A stretch of 64,000 nt of DNA from assembly GCA_041586615.1 (NCBI GenBank), contig JBFGZS010000001.1:1-64000 (forward strand), read 5' to 3'. A program made the translations under genes and the position numbers. The notes beneath the pieces are model-generated. The model ran no database searches. It worked only from the letters and a program-made list of their open reading frames with translations, and had not been told where the DNA came from. The DNA comes from Motiliproteus sp041586615. Its GTDB lineage: Bacteria > Pseudomonadota > Gammaproteobacteria > Pseudomonadales > Balneatricaceae. Below, piece by piece: positions 17,090 to 26,293 of the stretch. Position 1 is the stretch's first letter. Every line of letters begins with the position of its first letter.

Positions 17090-18493
17090 CTACTCGTAAC
17101 CCTGGTAGCTGCCGCTGTTATGGGCCAGATCTTCAAAGCGACTGAATTTACCGACAAAGGCCAACCGACAGCTACCGATGGGGCCATTACGCTGCTTACC
17201 GATAATAATCTCGGCGACCCCTTTATCCTCACTATCCTCGTTGTACACCTCGTCTCGGTAGATAAACATAATGACGTCGGCATCCTGCTCGATGGCGCCT
17301 GATTCCCGCAGATCCGAGTTAACCGGGCGCTTATTCGGACGATTTTCCAGACTCCGGTTCAGCTGTGACAGGGCAATAACCGGGCACTCGAGCTCTTTTG
17401 CCAGCGCCTTCAACGAGCGGGAGATCTCCGAGATCTCCTGGGTCCGGCTTTCGGCGGCCCCTTTGAGCGACATCAACTGCAGATAGTCGACCATGATCAT
17501 GCCAATCGCGCCGTGCTCGCGCACGATACGCCGCGCCCGGGCGCGCATCTCATTGGGCGAAATACCGGCGGTGTCATCGATAAACAACGGCTTGTCTTTG
17601 AGCAGGTTAACCGCATTGGTCAGCTTGGGCCAATCCTCCTCCAGCAGCTTGCCATCGCGGACCCGGGTCTGATCGATCCGGCCGAGCGACGCAAGCATCC
17701 GGGTAACGATGGATTCGGCCGGCATCTCCAGACTGAATACCAGCACCGCCTTATCTGACCCCATCAAGGCATTCTCGACCAGGTTCATGGCGAAGGTGGT
17801 CTTACCCATCGATGGCCGCGCGGCAACAATGACCAAATCCGAGCGCTGCATCCCCGACGTCATGCCATCGAGGTCGGTAAAGCCGGTGCTGATACCGGTC
17901 ATGGTGGTGGTGGAGTTAAACAACTCGTCGATGCGTTCAACCGCTTTCTGCAACAGCGGGTTAACGGGCTGCGGCCCCCCCTCCTTCGGGCGGCTCTCGG
18001 CGATCTGAAACACCTTGCGCTCCGCCTCGTCCAACACCTCTTCGGAGCTGCGCCCCTCGGTATGAAAGGAGGCATCGGCGATTTCATTGGCCACGGTAAT
18101 CAACTGCCGCAACATCGCCCGCTCGCGGACAATGGCCGCATAAGCACGAATATTCGACGTACTGGGGGTGTTTCTGGCCAGATCGACCAGGTAATCCAGG
18201 CCACCCACCGCGTCAAGCTCATTGATACGATCCAGCTCTTCGGAGAGCGTGACCACATCCAGGGGCTGCTCGTTGCTGACCAGCTTTTCCATGGTTGCAA
18301 AGATCTGCCGGTGCTCCCGGCGATAGAAGTCGATCGTGGCCAGGTGCTCGGCAACCAGATCCCAGACCGCGTTATCCAGCATCAAACCACCCAGCACCGA
18401 CTGCTCGGCCTCTAACGAATGCGGTGGTGTCTTGATGCGGTCTAATTCCGAATTATGGGCATCCGTATCTATCTGGTGGGCTGAATCATGCAT
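17090..18493 (-). CDS. dnaB: replicative DNA helicase
   Basis: The 467-residue DnaB unwinds DNA ahead of the replication fork as a hexamer. The N-terminal DnaB domain (SLEAEQSVLGGLMLDN, about 26-130) is followed by the RecA-like domain with Walker A RPSMGKTTFAMNL, IMVDYLQLM (Walker B) and the arginine-finger region NKRPVNSDLRESGAIEQDAD. It has no intein. It follows rplI on the same strand, but a terminator lies between the two. Confidence 0.97.
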   Translation of the reverse strand: MHDSAHQIDTDAHNSELDRIKTPPHSLEAEQSVLGGLMLDNAVWDLVAEHLATIDFYRREHRQIFATMEKLVSNEQPLDVVTLSEELDRINELDAVGGLDYLVDLARNTPSTSNIRAYAAIVRERAMLRQLITVANEIADASFHTEGRSSEEVLDEAERKVFQIAESRPKEGGPQPVNPLLQKAVERIDELFNSTTTMTGISTGFTDLDGMTSGMQRSDLVIVAARPSMGKTTFAMNLVENALMGSDKAVLVFSLEMPAESIVTRMLASLGRIDQTRVRDGKLLEEDWPKLTNAVNLLKDKPLFIDDTAGISPNEMRARARRIVREHGAIGMIMVDYLQLMSLKGAAESRTQEISEISRSLKALAKELECPVIALSQLNRSLENRPNKRPVNSDLRESGAIEQDADVIMFIYRDEVYNEDSEDKGVAEIIIGKQRNGPIGSCRLAFVGKFSRFEDLAHNSGSYQGYE

Positions 18494-18571
18494 AGCGACG
18501 ACTTAAATCCTGGACAGCGAGGGGCAGAGACATCGGACGATGCTCAGCAGGCATTGTAAACCGACGGGCAT

Positions 18572-18608
18572 AAAAAAACACCGCTCAGCTTTCGCCAGGC
18601 GGTGTTTT
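18572..18608 (-). terminator. intrinsic terminator after rplI
   Basis: On the minus strand AAAACACCGC and GCGGTGTTTT form a 10-bp stem with a 14-nt loop, followed by further T residues. It lies about 50 nt past the rplI stop and before dnaB, ending the rpsF-rpsR-DUF2232-rplI transcript. Confidence 0.85.
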
Positions 18609-18660
18609 CAGAGCAAACCGATCGACTTAATCGCCGTACGGTTCGGGGGGATGTTGGGGC

Positions 18661-19107
18661 TTATTCAGCAACAACAACCAGGCTCAGTACAGCAGTCACT
18701 TCGCTGTGCAACTGGATCGCAATTTCAAACTCGCCCGTGTTGCGAACAGGGCCTTCAGGCAGACGTACTTCACTCTTAGCAACAGGCATGCCTGCTTCAG
18801 TGATCGCATCCGCGATATCACGTGCGCCGATGGAACCGAACAGCTTGCCTTCATCGCCCGCTTTAGCAACAACCGTCAGCTCGATTTCGTTCAGCTTCTC
18901 AGCGCGCGCCTGGGCTTCGGCCAGCTTCTCAGCAGCGGCTTTTTCAAGCTCTGCACGACGTGTGCCAAAGTTTTCCAGGTTTGCCTTAGTGGCAGGTACT
19001 GCTTTACCGTAAGGAATCAGGTAGTTACGACCGAAACCAGCCTTAACATTGACCTGGTCACCCAGACCACCCATCTTACCAACTTTTTCGAGTAGAATGA
19101 CTTCCAT
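18661..19107 (-). CDS. rplI: 50S ribosomal protein L9
   Basis: The 148 residues are the normal length of L9. MEVILLEKVGKMGGLGDQV and NVKAGFGRNYLIPYGKAVPA are the conserved N-terminal rRNA-binding domain, followed by the long Ala/Glu-rich connecting helix and a C-terminal domain containing VLSLVVVAE. A GAGG ribosome site is present. It is the last gene of the rpsF operon. Confidence 0.98.
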   Translation of the reverse strand: MEVILLEKVGKMGGLGDQVNVKAGFGRNYLIPYGKAVPATKANLENFGTRRAELEKAAAEKLAEAQARAEKLNEIELTVVAKAGDEGKLFGSIGARDIADAITEAGMPVAKSEVRLPEGPVRNTGEFEIAIQLHSEVTAVLSLVVVAE

Positions 19108-19143
19108 CTCGCCAACCTCTTTATGTCCGTTGAACCCTTAGGC

Positions 19144-20061
19144 TCAAGACTTTGCCGGGACCCGCTTCCTGATGTCGACCAGACTGTCGACCACCGCTAA
19201 CAGGATCAGCAACGATATCAAATACGGTCCGGCTACAAAGGCCACCGAATAAACGGCGATGAGCCAGGACCTGCCTAATTCTCTTTTTGCTACTACACCA
19301 TGGATCAGGGCGATTCCTGCCAAAATAAACGGCAGTATCAGCACCGGTAGACCACGGACAAAACCGGTTTCAGCCACTTCGCTCAACAACAGCGCGGCGA
19401 TCACAAGTCCGGCATAAAATACCGGCATACGCAGCTGATGGAACTCAACTCTAAACCCACCCGGGTTATAGAGCATGGCCTGCCACCAGCGCCCGATAGC
19501 CAGGCTGGTCAATATGGACCCAAGATGCCCTGCAACCAAACCACCCAGCATCAGCTCGGTGATCATATCGATGCGGATATCACCGGCAGCGGAACCTAGT
19601 TGGGTCCGCAACGCCTCACTGATCTGCCCTGCAACACTCCCGAGTAATTCCGCCGTTTCCGGAGCGAGCCATTCGATCAGCATGCTGATCACAAGCCCGG
19701 CAGCGGCAGCAACAGACAAGGTCTGAGCCCAAGACATCGTGCGCCGTAGAATACCTGCCAGCAAAAAAGCACCGACAAGAATCACCAGCGGTGACGCTTC
19801 ATCTTTCCATACCAACCAGATGGCCGAGGGTAACAACCCCCAGAGCACCAGGCTTAAACCGGCTTCCGGCCCTCTTCGCAGAGTGACCAGCGCCACGGCG
19901 GCAGCAGCCAATCCGATAAGAACTGTCGCTGCCAGATCCAGAAAAATCCGGATTCCACCCACCTCCAACGCTGAAAACACCAGCGGCATGGAGGTCATTA
20001 CCACAACAGCAAGGATCGCTTGATTGCGACCGCGCATGATAAATTCAGCGAGCGCGCGCAT
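19144..20061 (-). CDS. DUF2232 family membrane protein
   Basis: A 305-residue inner-membrane protein with about eight or nine hydrophobic helices spread over the whole length. Examples are IFLDLAATVLIGLAAAAVAL and FVAGPYLISLLILLAVVD. It lies between rpsR and rplI, the position a YybS-like DUF2232 protein takes in Pseudomonas and relatives. Function is not known; the ribosomal-operon position is the main evidence along with topology. Confidence 0.85.
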   Translation of the reverse strand: MRALAEFIMRGRNQAILAVVVMTSMPLVFSALEVGGIRIFLDLAATVLIGLAAAAVALVTLRRGPEAGLSLVLWGLLPSAIWLVWKDEASPLVILVGAFLLAGILRRTMSWAQTLSVAAAAGLVISMLIEWLAPETAELLGSVAGQISEALRTQLGSAAGDIRIDMITELMLGGLVAGHLGSILTSLAIGRWWQAMLYNPGGFRVEFHQLRMPVFYAGLVIAALLLSEVAETGFVRGLPVLILPFILAGIALIHGVVAKRELGRSWLIAVYSVAFVAGPYLISLLILLAVVDSLVDIRKRVPAKS

Positions 20062-20084
20062 AGAGATCCACCCGTTATCAGGGC

Positions 20085-20312
20085 TTACTGATGGCTGTCG
20101 GTGTAAGACAGCAGTGCCAGATAGCGAGCACGCTTGATCGCAGTAGACAGCTGACGCTGGTAACGCGCCTTGGTGCCCGTGATGCGACTAGGTACAATCT
20201 TACCGGTTTCGGTAATATAGCCCTTGAGTGTCTCGATATCTTTGTAATCGATTTCCGTAACACCTTCAGCGGTGAAACGGCAGAACTTTCTACGACGGAA
20301 AAAACGTGCCAT
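20085..20312 (-). CDS. rpsR: 30S ribosomal protein S18
   Basis: The 75-residue S18 begins MARFFRRRKFCRFTAEGV and contains YKDIETLKGYITETGKI and RITGTKARYQRQL, all diagnostic. It binds as a heterodimer with S6, encoded just upstream. AAGGAG lies upstream of the ATG. Confidence 0.98.
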   Translation of the reverse strand: MARFFRRRKFCRFTAEGVTEIDYKDIETLKGYITETGKIVPSRITGTKARYQRQLSTAIKRARYLALLSYTDSHQ

Positions 20313-20350
20313 TGAAGAATCTCCTTAAACAGTAATCGGTATCAGCCCGC

Positions 20351-20770
20351 TTATTCAGCGTCGGCTTCAGGCGCAGCGGTTTCAGTCGCAGCTTCCGGTG
20401 CAGCTTCGCGACGCGGCGCTTCACGGCGTGCTGGACGACGATCTTCGCGACCTTCAGCGGCCTTGATGGGAGAGATTTCAGTGATGGCATCTTTGCGACG
20501 AGTCACAAGATTACGGATCACGGCATCGTTGAATCGGAACAGGTTGGACAGTTCATCCAGCGCTTCACCGGTGCTTTCTACGTTCATCAGTACGTAGTGT
20601 GCTTTGTGAATCTTGTTGATCGGGTAAGCCAGTTGACGACGGCCCCAATCTTCCAGACGATGAACTTTACCGCCAGTATTTTCGATAATACCGGTGTAAC
20701 GTTCTACCATGGCTGGAACTTGTTCGCTCTGGTCCGGATGAACCATAAATACGATTTCGTAGTGACGCAT
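20351..20770 (-). CDS. rpsF: 30S ribosomal protein S6
   Basis: S6 starts at the ATG at 20770 (MRHYEIVFMVHPDQSEQ, 139 aa), with AGGAGA upstream; the frame stays open above this ATG but adds nothing conserved. The fold ends at about residue 105, and a low-complexity Glu/Ala/Arg/Pro-rich tail follows. S6 lacks RimK-type polyglutamate in the gene itself. It is the first gene of the operon. Confidence 0.97.
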   Translation of the reverse strand: MRHYEIVFMVHPDQSEQVPAMVERYTGIIENTGGKVHRLEDWGRRQLAYPINKIHKAHYVLMNVESTGEALDELSNLFRFNDAVIRNLVTRRKDAITEISPIKAAEGREDRRPARREAPRREAAPEAATETAAPEADAE

Positions 20771-20853
20771 TACATCTCCTTTCGGGTTAGCAGCTTCAAC
20801 ATGTGCCCGATATTCCGGCAACGAGAAGCAAGGAGTTAAGGTTGAATTTCGAG
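20771..20853 (-). promoter_or_regulatory. rpsF leader, possible S6:S18 autoregulatory element
   Basis: The leader between the predicted start of transcription and the rpsF ATG can pair CGGG with CCCG around GTTGAAGCTGCTAA. The 3' arm (ACCCGAAAGGAG) merges into the ribosome site. S6:S18 autoregulation through a CCG-containing stem in the rpsF leader is known in proteobacteria; the match here is by eye only. Confidence 0.35.
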
Positions 20854-20859
20854 CGACAT

Positions 20860-20888
20860 ATTCTATAGCGCCTTATTGGCCGAGGCAA
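20860..20888 (-). promoter_or_regulatory. promoter of the rpsF operon
   Basis: On the minus strand TTGCCT (20888-20883) and TAGAAT (20865-20860) are 17 nt apart. This places the start near 20853 and gives a leader of about 80 nt. On the opposite strand, TATAAT at 20982-20987 is a candidate -10 for the YceK-like gene, with a weak -35. Confidence 0.6.
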
Positions 20889-21144
20889 GCACTGTGCAGT
20901 GTTTCTGTGGTGCAAACGCATCAAGGGCAAAAACACGCGCGCTTTAGCCCGTTCAGGCGACAATTCTGCGCTACGGGGCGCTATAATACCCTCTTTTTAC
21001 CCAGACCTTTGGCAAAACGGCACAGACGTCTAGCGACAGCCCCGCTTCGTTCAATGCGAGCCGTCGTCGTATAAGCGTCCTCTCAACTCAACGTAAAAAG
21101 ACGCGCAGCGGTTGACTGCGCGATATAAAAAAGGCGATGGATCG

Positions 21145-21465
21145 GTGAATAAAACACTTATTTTAGCGTTGGTCCTGCTTAGTGGCTGCTCGGCGGTAAA
21201 ATCCCGCGATAACAGCCATCTGTCCGGCAACCAAACCGGTCACCTCTACGCAGGCACACAATTAAATATGGCCTACTGGAAATGCTTCGTACTCGCGACG
21301 CCCCCCTCGCTTATTTTTACGGCAGTCGCCGTGCCCTACATGCTGGTCGACGGTGTCGCATCCATTACGATGGACACCGCATTGATGCCGATGGAGTCTT
21401 ACCACCCCCCCACCAAAGCACGCGCCGTCTACGATAAACCGTTCTGCGACAGTTTCTGGTTATAA
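21145..21465 (+). CDS. YceK/YidQ-like lipoprotein
   Basis: A 106-residue lipoprotein from the GTG at 21145 (MNKTLILALVLLSGC), with the lipobox LLSGC giving lipidation at Cys15. YAGTQLNMAYWK and the central hydrophobic stretch PYMLVDGVASITMDT-LMP match the YceK/YidQ family of small outer-membrane lipoproteins. Codons upstream of the GTG are open but encode a charged, non-signal sequence. The 374 nt before it hold the rpsF promoter and a TATAAT box but no other gene. Confidence 0.75.
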   Translation: MNKTLILALVLLSGCSAVKSRDNSHLSGNQTGHLYAGTQLNMAYWKCFVLATPPSLIFTAVAVPYMLVDGVASITMDTALMPMESYHPPTKARAVYDKPFCDSFWL

Positions 21466-21497
21466 GTAACGCTTACCACGACACACCCTGGCGACAA

Positions 21498-22244
21498 CTA
21501 GCCGTTACGGCGCTGACGTACCGCTTCAAACAAGGTCACGCCGGCGGCCACCGAAACATTCAGGCTCGAGACTTCGCCCGCCATCTCGACCTTCACCAGG
21601 CGATCACAGCATTCGCGTGTCAGTCTACGCATACCCGCCCCTTCCGCACCCATAACCAGCGCCATCGGGCCGGTCATATCCGCCTGATAAATGGTTTCCT
21701 GGGCCTCTCCGGCAGTACCGGTGATCCAAATACCCGCGCTCTGTAGCTGCCGCAAGGTGCGCGCAAGATTGGTCACGGTAATATAAGGAACCGATTCCGC
21801 AGCGCCACACGCCACCTTGACCGCCGTACCATTCAACGGCGCTGACTTATCCCGCGGTGCAATCACCGCATGCACGCCAGCCGCATCGGCCGTGCGCAGA
21901 CAGGCCCCCAGATTATGCGGATCAGTCACGCCATCGAGCACCAATAAAAATGCCGGCTCATCCAAACGGTTTATCAAGGCTTCCAGATACGATTCATTGT
22001 GCACCTGGGCCGGTTCAACACGCGCAACCACGCCTTGGTGCACCATTCCTGGCACTAATTTTTCTAATTCACTGCGTTCGACCTGTTCGACCTGAATACG
22101 CTGGGTTTGCGCCAACGCCAGCAACGCCTGTATACGCCGGTCCTGTCGCCCTTTCTGCACCAGCACGGTGCGGACCCGTTTTGGGCTACGCTCGAGGAGG
22201 CTATACACCGCGTGCAATCCAAAACTTACTTGATCATGATTCAT
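21498..22244 (-). CDS. rlmB: 23S rRNA (guanosine(2251)-2'-O)-methyltransferase
   Basis: A 248-residue SPOUT (TrmH/SpoU) enzyme. The N-terminal domain begins VSFGLHAVYSLLERSPKRV, and the trefoil-knot motifs are DPHNLGACLRTADAAGVHA, LVMGAEGAGM and SLNVSVAAGVTLFEAVRQR. It modifies the peptidyl-transferase P-loop. It normally lies upstream of rpsF in gammaproteobacteria; here a divergent lipoprotein gene separates them. Confidence 0.96.
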   Translation of the reverse strand: MNHDQVSFGLHAVYSLLERSPKRVRTVLVQKGRQDRRIQALLALAQTQRIQVEQVERSELEKLVPGMVHQGVVARVEPAQVHNESYLEALINRLDEPAFLLVLDGVTDPHNLGACLRTADAAGVHAVIAPRDKSAPLNGTAVKVACGAAESVPYITVTNLARTLRQLQSAGIWITGTAGEAQETIYQADMTGPMALVMGAEGAGMRRLTRECCDRLVKVEMAGEVSSLNVSVAAGVTLFEAVRQRRNG

Positions 22245-22408
22245 TAATAGGTGCCATGTTAAGCAGATTAATCCAGTGACCCGCCCGCCCTACAACCGCG
22301 TTGTCGGCAGATCCATGCGCAGCTTAGCCGCGCCAACCACGGACATCCAACGAAAATAGTCCCGCAGGATGCACACCTGATGATATTACAGCGATACTTG
22401 CTGCACAT

Positions 22409-22438
22409 AAAAAAAGAGGGCTAAAAGCCCTCTTTTTT
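22409..22438 (-). terminator. bidirectional terminator after adk
   Basis: AAAAAAGAGGGCT and its complement AGCCCTCTTTTTT enclose a loop of about four bases. The stem has T runs on both strands. It lies 50 nt past the adk stop and ends the adk transcript before rlmB. Confidence 0.9.
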
Positions 22439-22490
22439 GCCACTCCCGGCTTGTGCTGGAAATCGCGTCGCCGTTTAAAGCACATCCCTA

Positions 22491-23144
22491 TCAGTCGAGG
22501 CTGGCAAATACCGCGTCGCGAATAGCATCCACAGACCCTACACCCTTGATGTAGTTGTACGTAGGCGCAGCATCCGCGTCAGCTTTCGCCCAGTCTTTAT
22601 AATAGCTCACCAGCGGAGCCGTCTGGTCGTGGTACACCTTCAGGCGCTCACGCACGGTCTCTTCGCTGTCATCGACACGCTGCACCAGGTCTTCACCCGT
22701 TACATCATCCTTGCCCTCAACCTTTGGCTGATTGAAAATAAGGTGGTAAGTACGTCCTGAACCGGGATGCACACGACGACCGCTCATACGCTTGACGATC
22801 TCTTCATCCTTCACGTCAATTTCGACGACATAATCGATATTAACGCCGGCTTCTTTTAAAGCATCGGCTTGAGGAATCGTGCGCGGAAAGCCGTCAAACA
22901 GGAAACCGTTGGCACAATCGGACGCTGCGATACGCTCTTTGACCAGGCCAATGATGATCTCGTCGGAGATCAACTGTCCGGCATCCATAACCGTTTTTGC
23001 CTTAACACCCAAAGGCGTACCCGCTTTTACCGCAGCTCGCAGCATATCGCCGGTTGAGATCTGAGGAATTCCATATTTCTCAGTGATATATTGAGCCTGA
23101 GTACCTTTACCGGCACCCGGGGCGCCCAGAAGAATGATGCGCAT
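22491..23144 (-). CDS. adk: adenylate kinase
   Basis: Adk interconverts ATP, ADP and AMP. The 217 residues give the long bacterial form. The P-loop GAPGAGKGTQ is at 7-16, the AMP-binding ISTGDMLRAAV at about 30-40, FLFDGFPRTIPQADAL follows, and the LID domain begins RRVHPGSGRTYH without zinc cysteines. GGAG precedes the ATG. Confidence 0.98.
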   Translation of the reverse strand: MRIILLGAPGAGKGTQAQYITEKYGIPQISTGDMLRAAVKAGTPLGVKAKTVMDAGQLISDEIIIGLVKERIAASDCANGFLFDGFPRTIPQADALKEAGVNIDYVVEIDVKDEEIVKRMSGRRVHPGSGRTYHLIFNQPKVEGKDDVTGEDLVQRVDDSEETVRERLKVYHDQTAPLVSYYKDWAKADADAAPTYNYIKGVGSVDAIRDAVFASLD

Positions 23145-23536
23145 TCTTACTTACTCCATGTCATTAATCGAAAAGCGGCACGGTCAGCGCCGGTTAAATT
23201 TCACACTACGCTATGATGCCTGACCGCATGATTCGCAAGATGCCCGAAAATTATACAATTACTCTCTACAGCTCAATACGACATTAGCACTAACATCGCC
23301 CCACTTGAGCCGGGCCTGCTTCCTTGGTACCGCGCGGCCGCAAAGGCTAGCCTATTGTGAGGACGATCTCAACGCGGCAGAGACCGAAAAGGGCATTCTT
23401 TATAAAAACGTTTGCTATCAAGCTCGTGGCTTTATGCCACGGCGATTCATCCATGAACCGGCAAAGATGCAAGGCCGTACAACCGACTCATCGTTGTTTG
23501 TGCTTAATCGCGCAATAGGATAAAAAGAGTTAATAC
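23145..23536. other. intergenic region between adk and the DTW gene
   Basis: The 392 nt contain no supported gene. A fragment of the dispersed repeat is at 23423-23465. The left part, divergent from adk, should contain the adk promoter, but I see no clear box. Confidence 0.5.
23423..23465 (+). repeat. dispersed intergenic repeat, central fragment
   Basis: GTGGCTTTATGCCACGGCG followed by ATTCATCCATGAACCGGC matches the central hairpin part of the family (compare 41281-41315 read on minus). Both ends are absent. Confidence 0.7.
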
Positions 23537-24274
<738 letters not shown>

Positions 24275-24321
24275 AATCATCATCTCCGATTTATACTCCT
24301 GTAACCTTTGCCCATTACAGT

Positions 24322-24354
24322 CTGGTCCCAACCTGCATTTTGATGTGGTTCTAA
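24322..24354 (+). promoter_or_regulatory. TauR-type direct-repeat operator, TRAP operon
   Basis: CTGGTCCCAA and GTGGTTCTAA lie in direct repeat, 23 nt from start to start, 188 nt before dctP. The spacing is the same as at seven other promoters in this island. One mismatch in the second CTGG. Confidence 0.65.
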
Positions 24355-24542
24355 TAAACATATACTTCTGAGTTGAAGATAAGCACTCGGTCAATATGTA
24401 TTGATCGTTTGGCGACAACGCAAGCCAATACGACGGGGAGGGGAAAACAGCCATTAAATCATGCAGTTTTGCGTGCCGGCTGTTATAAACTAATAAGAAC
24501 CCCTGCCTCCCCAAGCCAATAAACACACTCACGGAGCAACTT

Positions 24543-25559
24543 ATGTACCATAAGAATAAAATAGCTAAAGTGCTTTCCTTCTCGCTCGCGCTGGCATTCT
24601 CAGCAGGCAGCATGACTACAGCCCACGCCAAAACCTACAAAGTTGCCGTTGGTGATGGCGCAGGCGGCACTCAGCATGAGCTTGGCAAGAAGTTCGCTCA
24701 GGAGTTCAAACAGAGGACCGGCGGCAAACATAAAGCAAAGCTGTTTATGAATGGTCAGCTCGGTAGCGAACAGGACACCGTAAACGATGCCGCTATGGGA
24801 ACCTTGGACTTCTCTATCCTGGCGATTAATAACGTCACTCCCTTCTCGCCTAGCGTCGGCGTATTGACTCTGCCCTATATGATTCAAAGCCTCGACGATG
24901 CGGTAGCGTTGACTCAGGGCGATATCGGTAAAGAGCTGAAAGCCAACACCCTGCGCGATGCCAACGTTCGTATCATCGGCTGGGCTTACTCGGGCTTCCG
25001 GGTACTGACCAACTCCAAGCGTCCGATCACCACACTGGCCGACCTTGAGGGCGTCGTGGTTCGCGTCCCCAAAAATGAAATCATGATCGATACGTACAAG
25101 GCCTGGGGCATCAACCCAACGCCTATGGCCTGGTCTGAGACCTTCACCGCGCTACAGCAGCAAGTCGTTGACGGTCAGGACAACCCCTATATTACCAACT
25201 ACGCGATGAAGTTCGACGAAGTTCAGAAATACGTCACCAACATCCGTTACCTGTTCTCGATCGAGCCGTTGATCATGTCCGAATCGGTATTCCAGGATCA
25301 AAAGCCTGCCATCCAAAAAGCCATCCTGGAAGCCGGTGAAGCAGCAACCGCTCACAGTGCCGCCTGGTTAGCCGAGAAAGAGGTCAGCATCAAGAAAGAG
25401 CTGGTCGATCGTGGTATGGAGATATCCGATCCTGCCAACGGCGAGAAAGAGTGGATCGAGAAAGCCACCACCCTGGTCTGGCCCAAGTACTACGACAGCA
25501 TCGGCGGTAAGGACAAGGTCAACGCCGTTCTCCGCTTCCTGGGTCGCGACGGCGTATAA
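24543..25559 (+). CDS. dctP: TRAP transporter substrate-binding protein, probably for taurine
   Basis: A 338-residue DctP-type periplasmic protein with a signal peptide (cleavage after AHA29). The motif GVVVRVPKNEIMIDTYKAWG then INPTPMAWSETFTALQQ contains the Arg that binds the substrate carboxylate or sulfonate in TRAP proteins, followed by VVDGQDNP. Location beside tpa/xsc/ald/pta makes taurine the likely ligand, but ectoine or another organic acid cannot be excluded. Two hairpins follow the stop before dctQ, which suggests that this gene is expressed above the permease genes. Confidence 0.88.
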   Translation: MYHKNKIAKVLSFSLALAFSAGSMTTAHAKTYKVAVGDGAGGTQHELGKKFAQEFKQRTGGKHKAKLFMNGQLGSEQDTVNDAAMGTLDFSILAINNVTPFSPSVGVLTLPYMIQSLDDAVALTQGDIGKELKANTLRDANVRIIGWAYSGFRVLTNSKRPITTLADLEGVVVRVPKNEIMIDTYKAWGINPTPMAWSETFTALQQQVVDGQDNPYITNYAMKFDEVQKYVTNIRYLFSIEPLIMSESVFQDQKPAIQKAILEAGEAATAHSAAWLAEKEVSIKKELVDRGMEISDPANGEKEWIEKATTLVWPKYYDSIGGKDKVNAVLRFLGRDGV

Positions 25560-25567
25560 CCTTCGCC

Positions 25568-25674
25568 ACGGGTAATCGGCCCTCTCGATTACCCGTCCAG
25601 ATAAAGAGTGCACTCTGTGCTGCAATTGAAGTGGTTGCCCGATGCAACGACCCGGAGCTGGAGTGCATTTTTTT
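25568..25674 (+). terminator. two hairpins between dctP and dctQ
   Basis: A perfect 11-bp stem ACGGGTAATCG / CGATTACCCGT (7-nt loop) sits 8 nt after the dctP stop. TGCACTC (25609) pairs with GAGTGCA (25661), followed by seven T residues. Together they look like an mRNA 3'-end stabiliser and a partial terminator, an arrangement that raises binding-protein dosage. Confidence 0.6.
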
Positions 25675-25697
25675 GACCTTTCTACGGGAGCCTAATC

Positions 25698-26279
25698 ATG
25701 ACCAAAGCAGGTCTTTTTCTAAAGATCCTCGATAATCTCGAGAGCTATATTTGCAGGGCGCTGCTGGCACTGTTTGTGCTCTTGCTGTTCGTTCAGATTG
25801 TATCGAGAGAGGTGTTTCAACAATCGATCTCCTGGTCCGAAGAACTGGCGGTTTATATGTTTGTCTGGTTCGTCTTTTTTGGTGCCAGCTACGCCGCCAA
25901 ACTCTCGGCGCACAACCGGGTCACGTTCCACTTTAAATGGCTACCCGAGAAGGTAGCGGTAAGCCTCGAGGCGATGGCCGATGTCATCTGGGTCGTCTTC
26001 AATTGCTACTTCGTCTACCTCTCTTATGATTTTGTGTTCAATAAGATGAATCTATTCTGGAAATCCCAGACCTTGGGCGTGCCGATGAAATACATCTATC
26101 TGATCCTGCCCATCGCATTTAGCTTGATGACCATTCGAGTCATCCAGGTCAACTACTACAAGCTGGTCAAGGGCATCGATGTACGTGATCCGGAGTCGTT
26201 GGAACTCGACGGGCTGATCGAGAGCGACGCTGATGCCTCAATCAGCGACAGCAACAAAAACAATAACAAAGCGGGATAA
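25698..26279 (+). CDS. dctQ: TRAP transporter small permease
   Basis: A 193-residue membrane protein with four hydrophobic segments. FVQIVSREVFQQSISWSEE and VYMFVWFVFFGASYAAK are the conserved DctQ signatures. It pairs with DctM in the inner membrane. GGGAG precedes the ATG; 14 nt separate it from dctM. The C-terminal 30 residues are acidic and Asn-rich. Confidence 0.92.
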   Translation: MTKAGLFLKILDNLESYICRALLALFVLLLFVQIVSREVFQQSISWSEELAVYMFVWFVFFGASYAAKLSAHNRVTFHFKWLPEKVAVSLEAMADVIWVVFNCYFVYLSYDFVFNKMNLFWKSQTLGVPMKYIYLILPIAFSLMTIRVIQVNYYKLVKGIDVRDPESLELDGLIESDADASISDSNKNNNKAG

Positions 26280-26293
26280 CCCGGAGTCGACTT

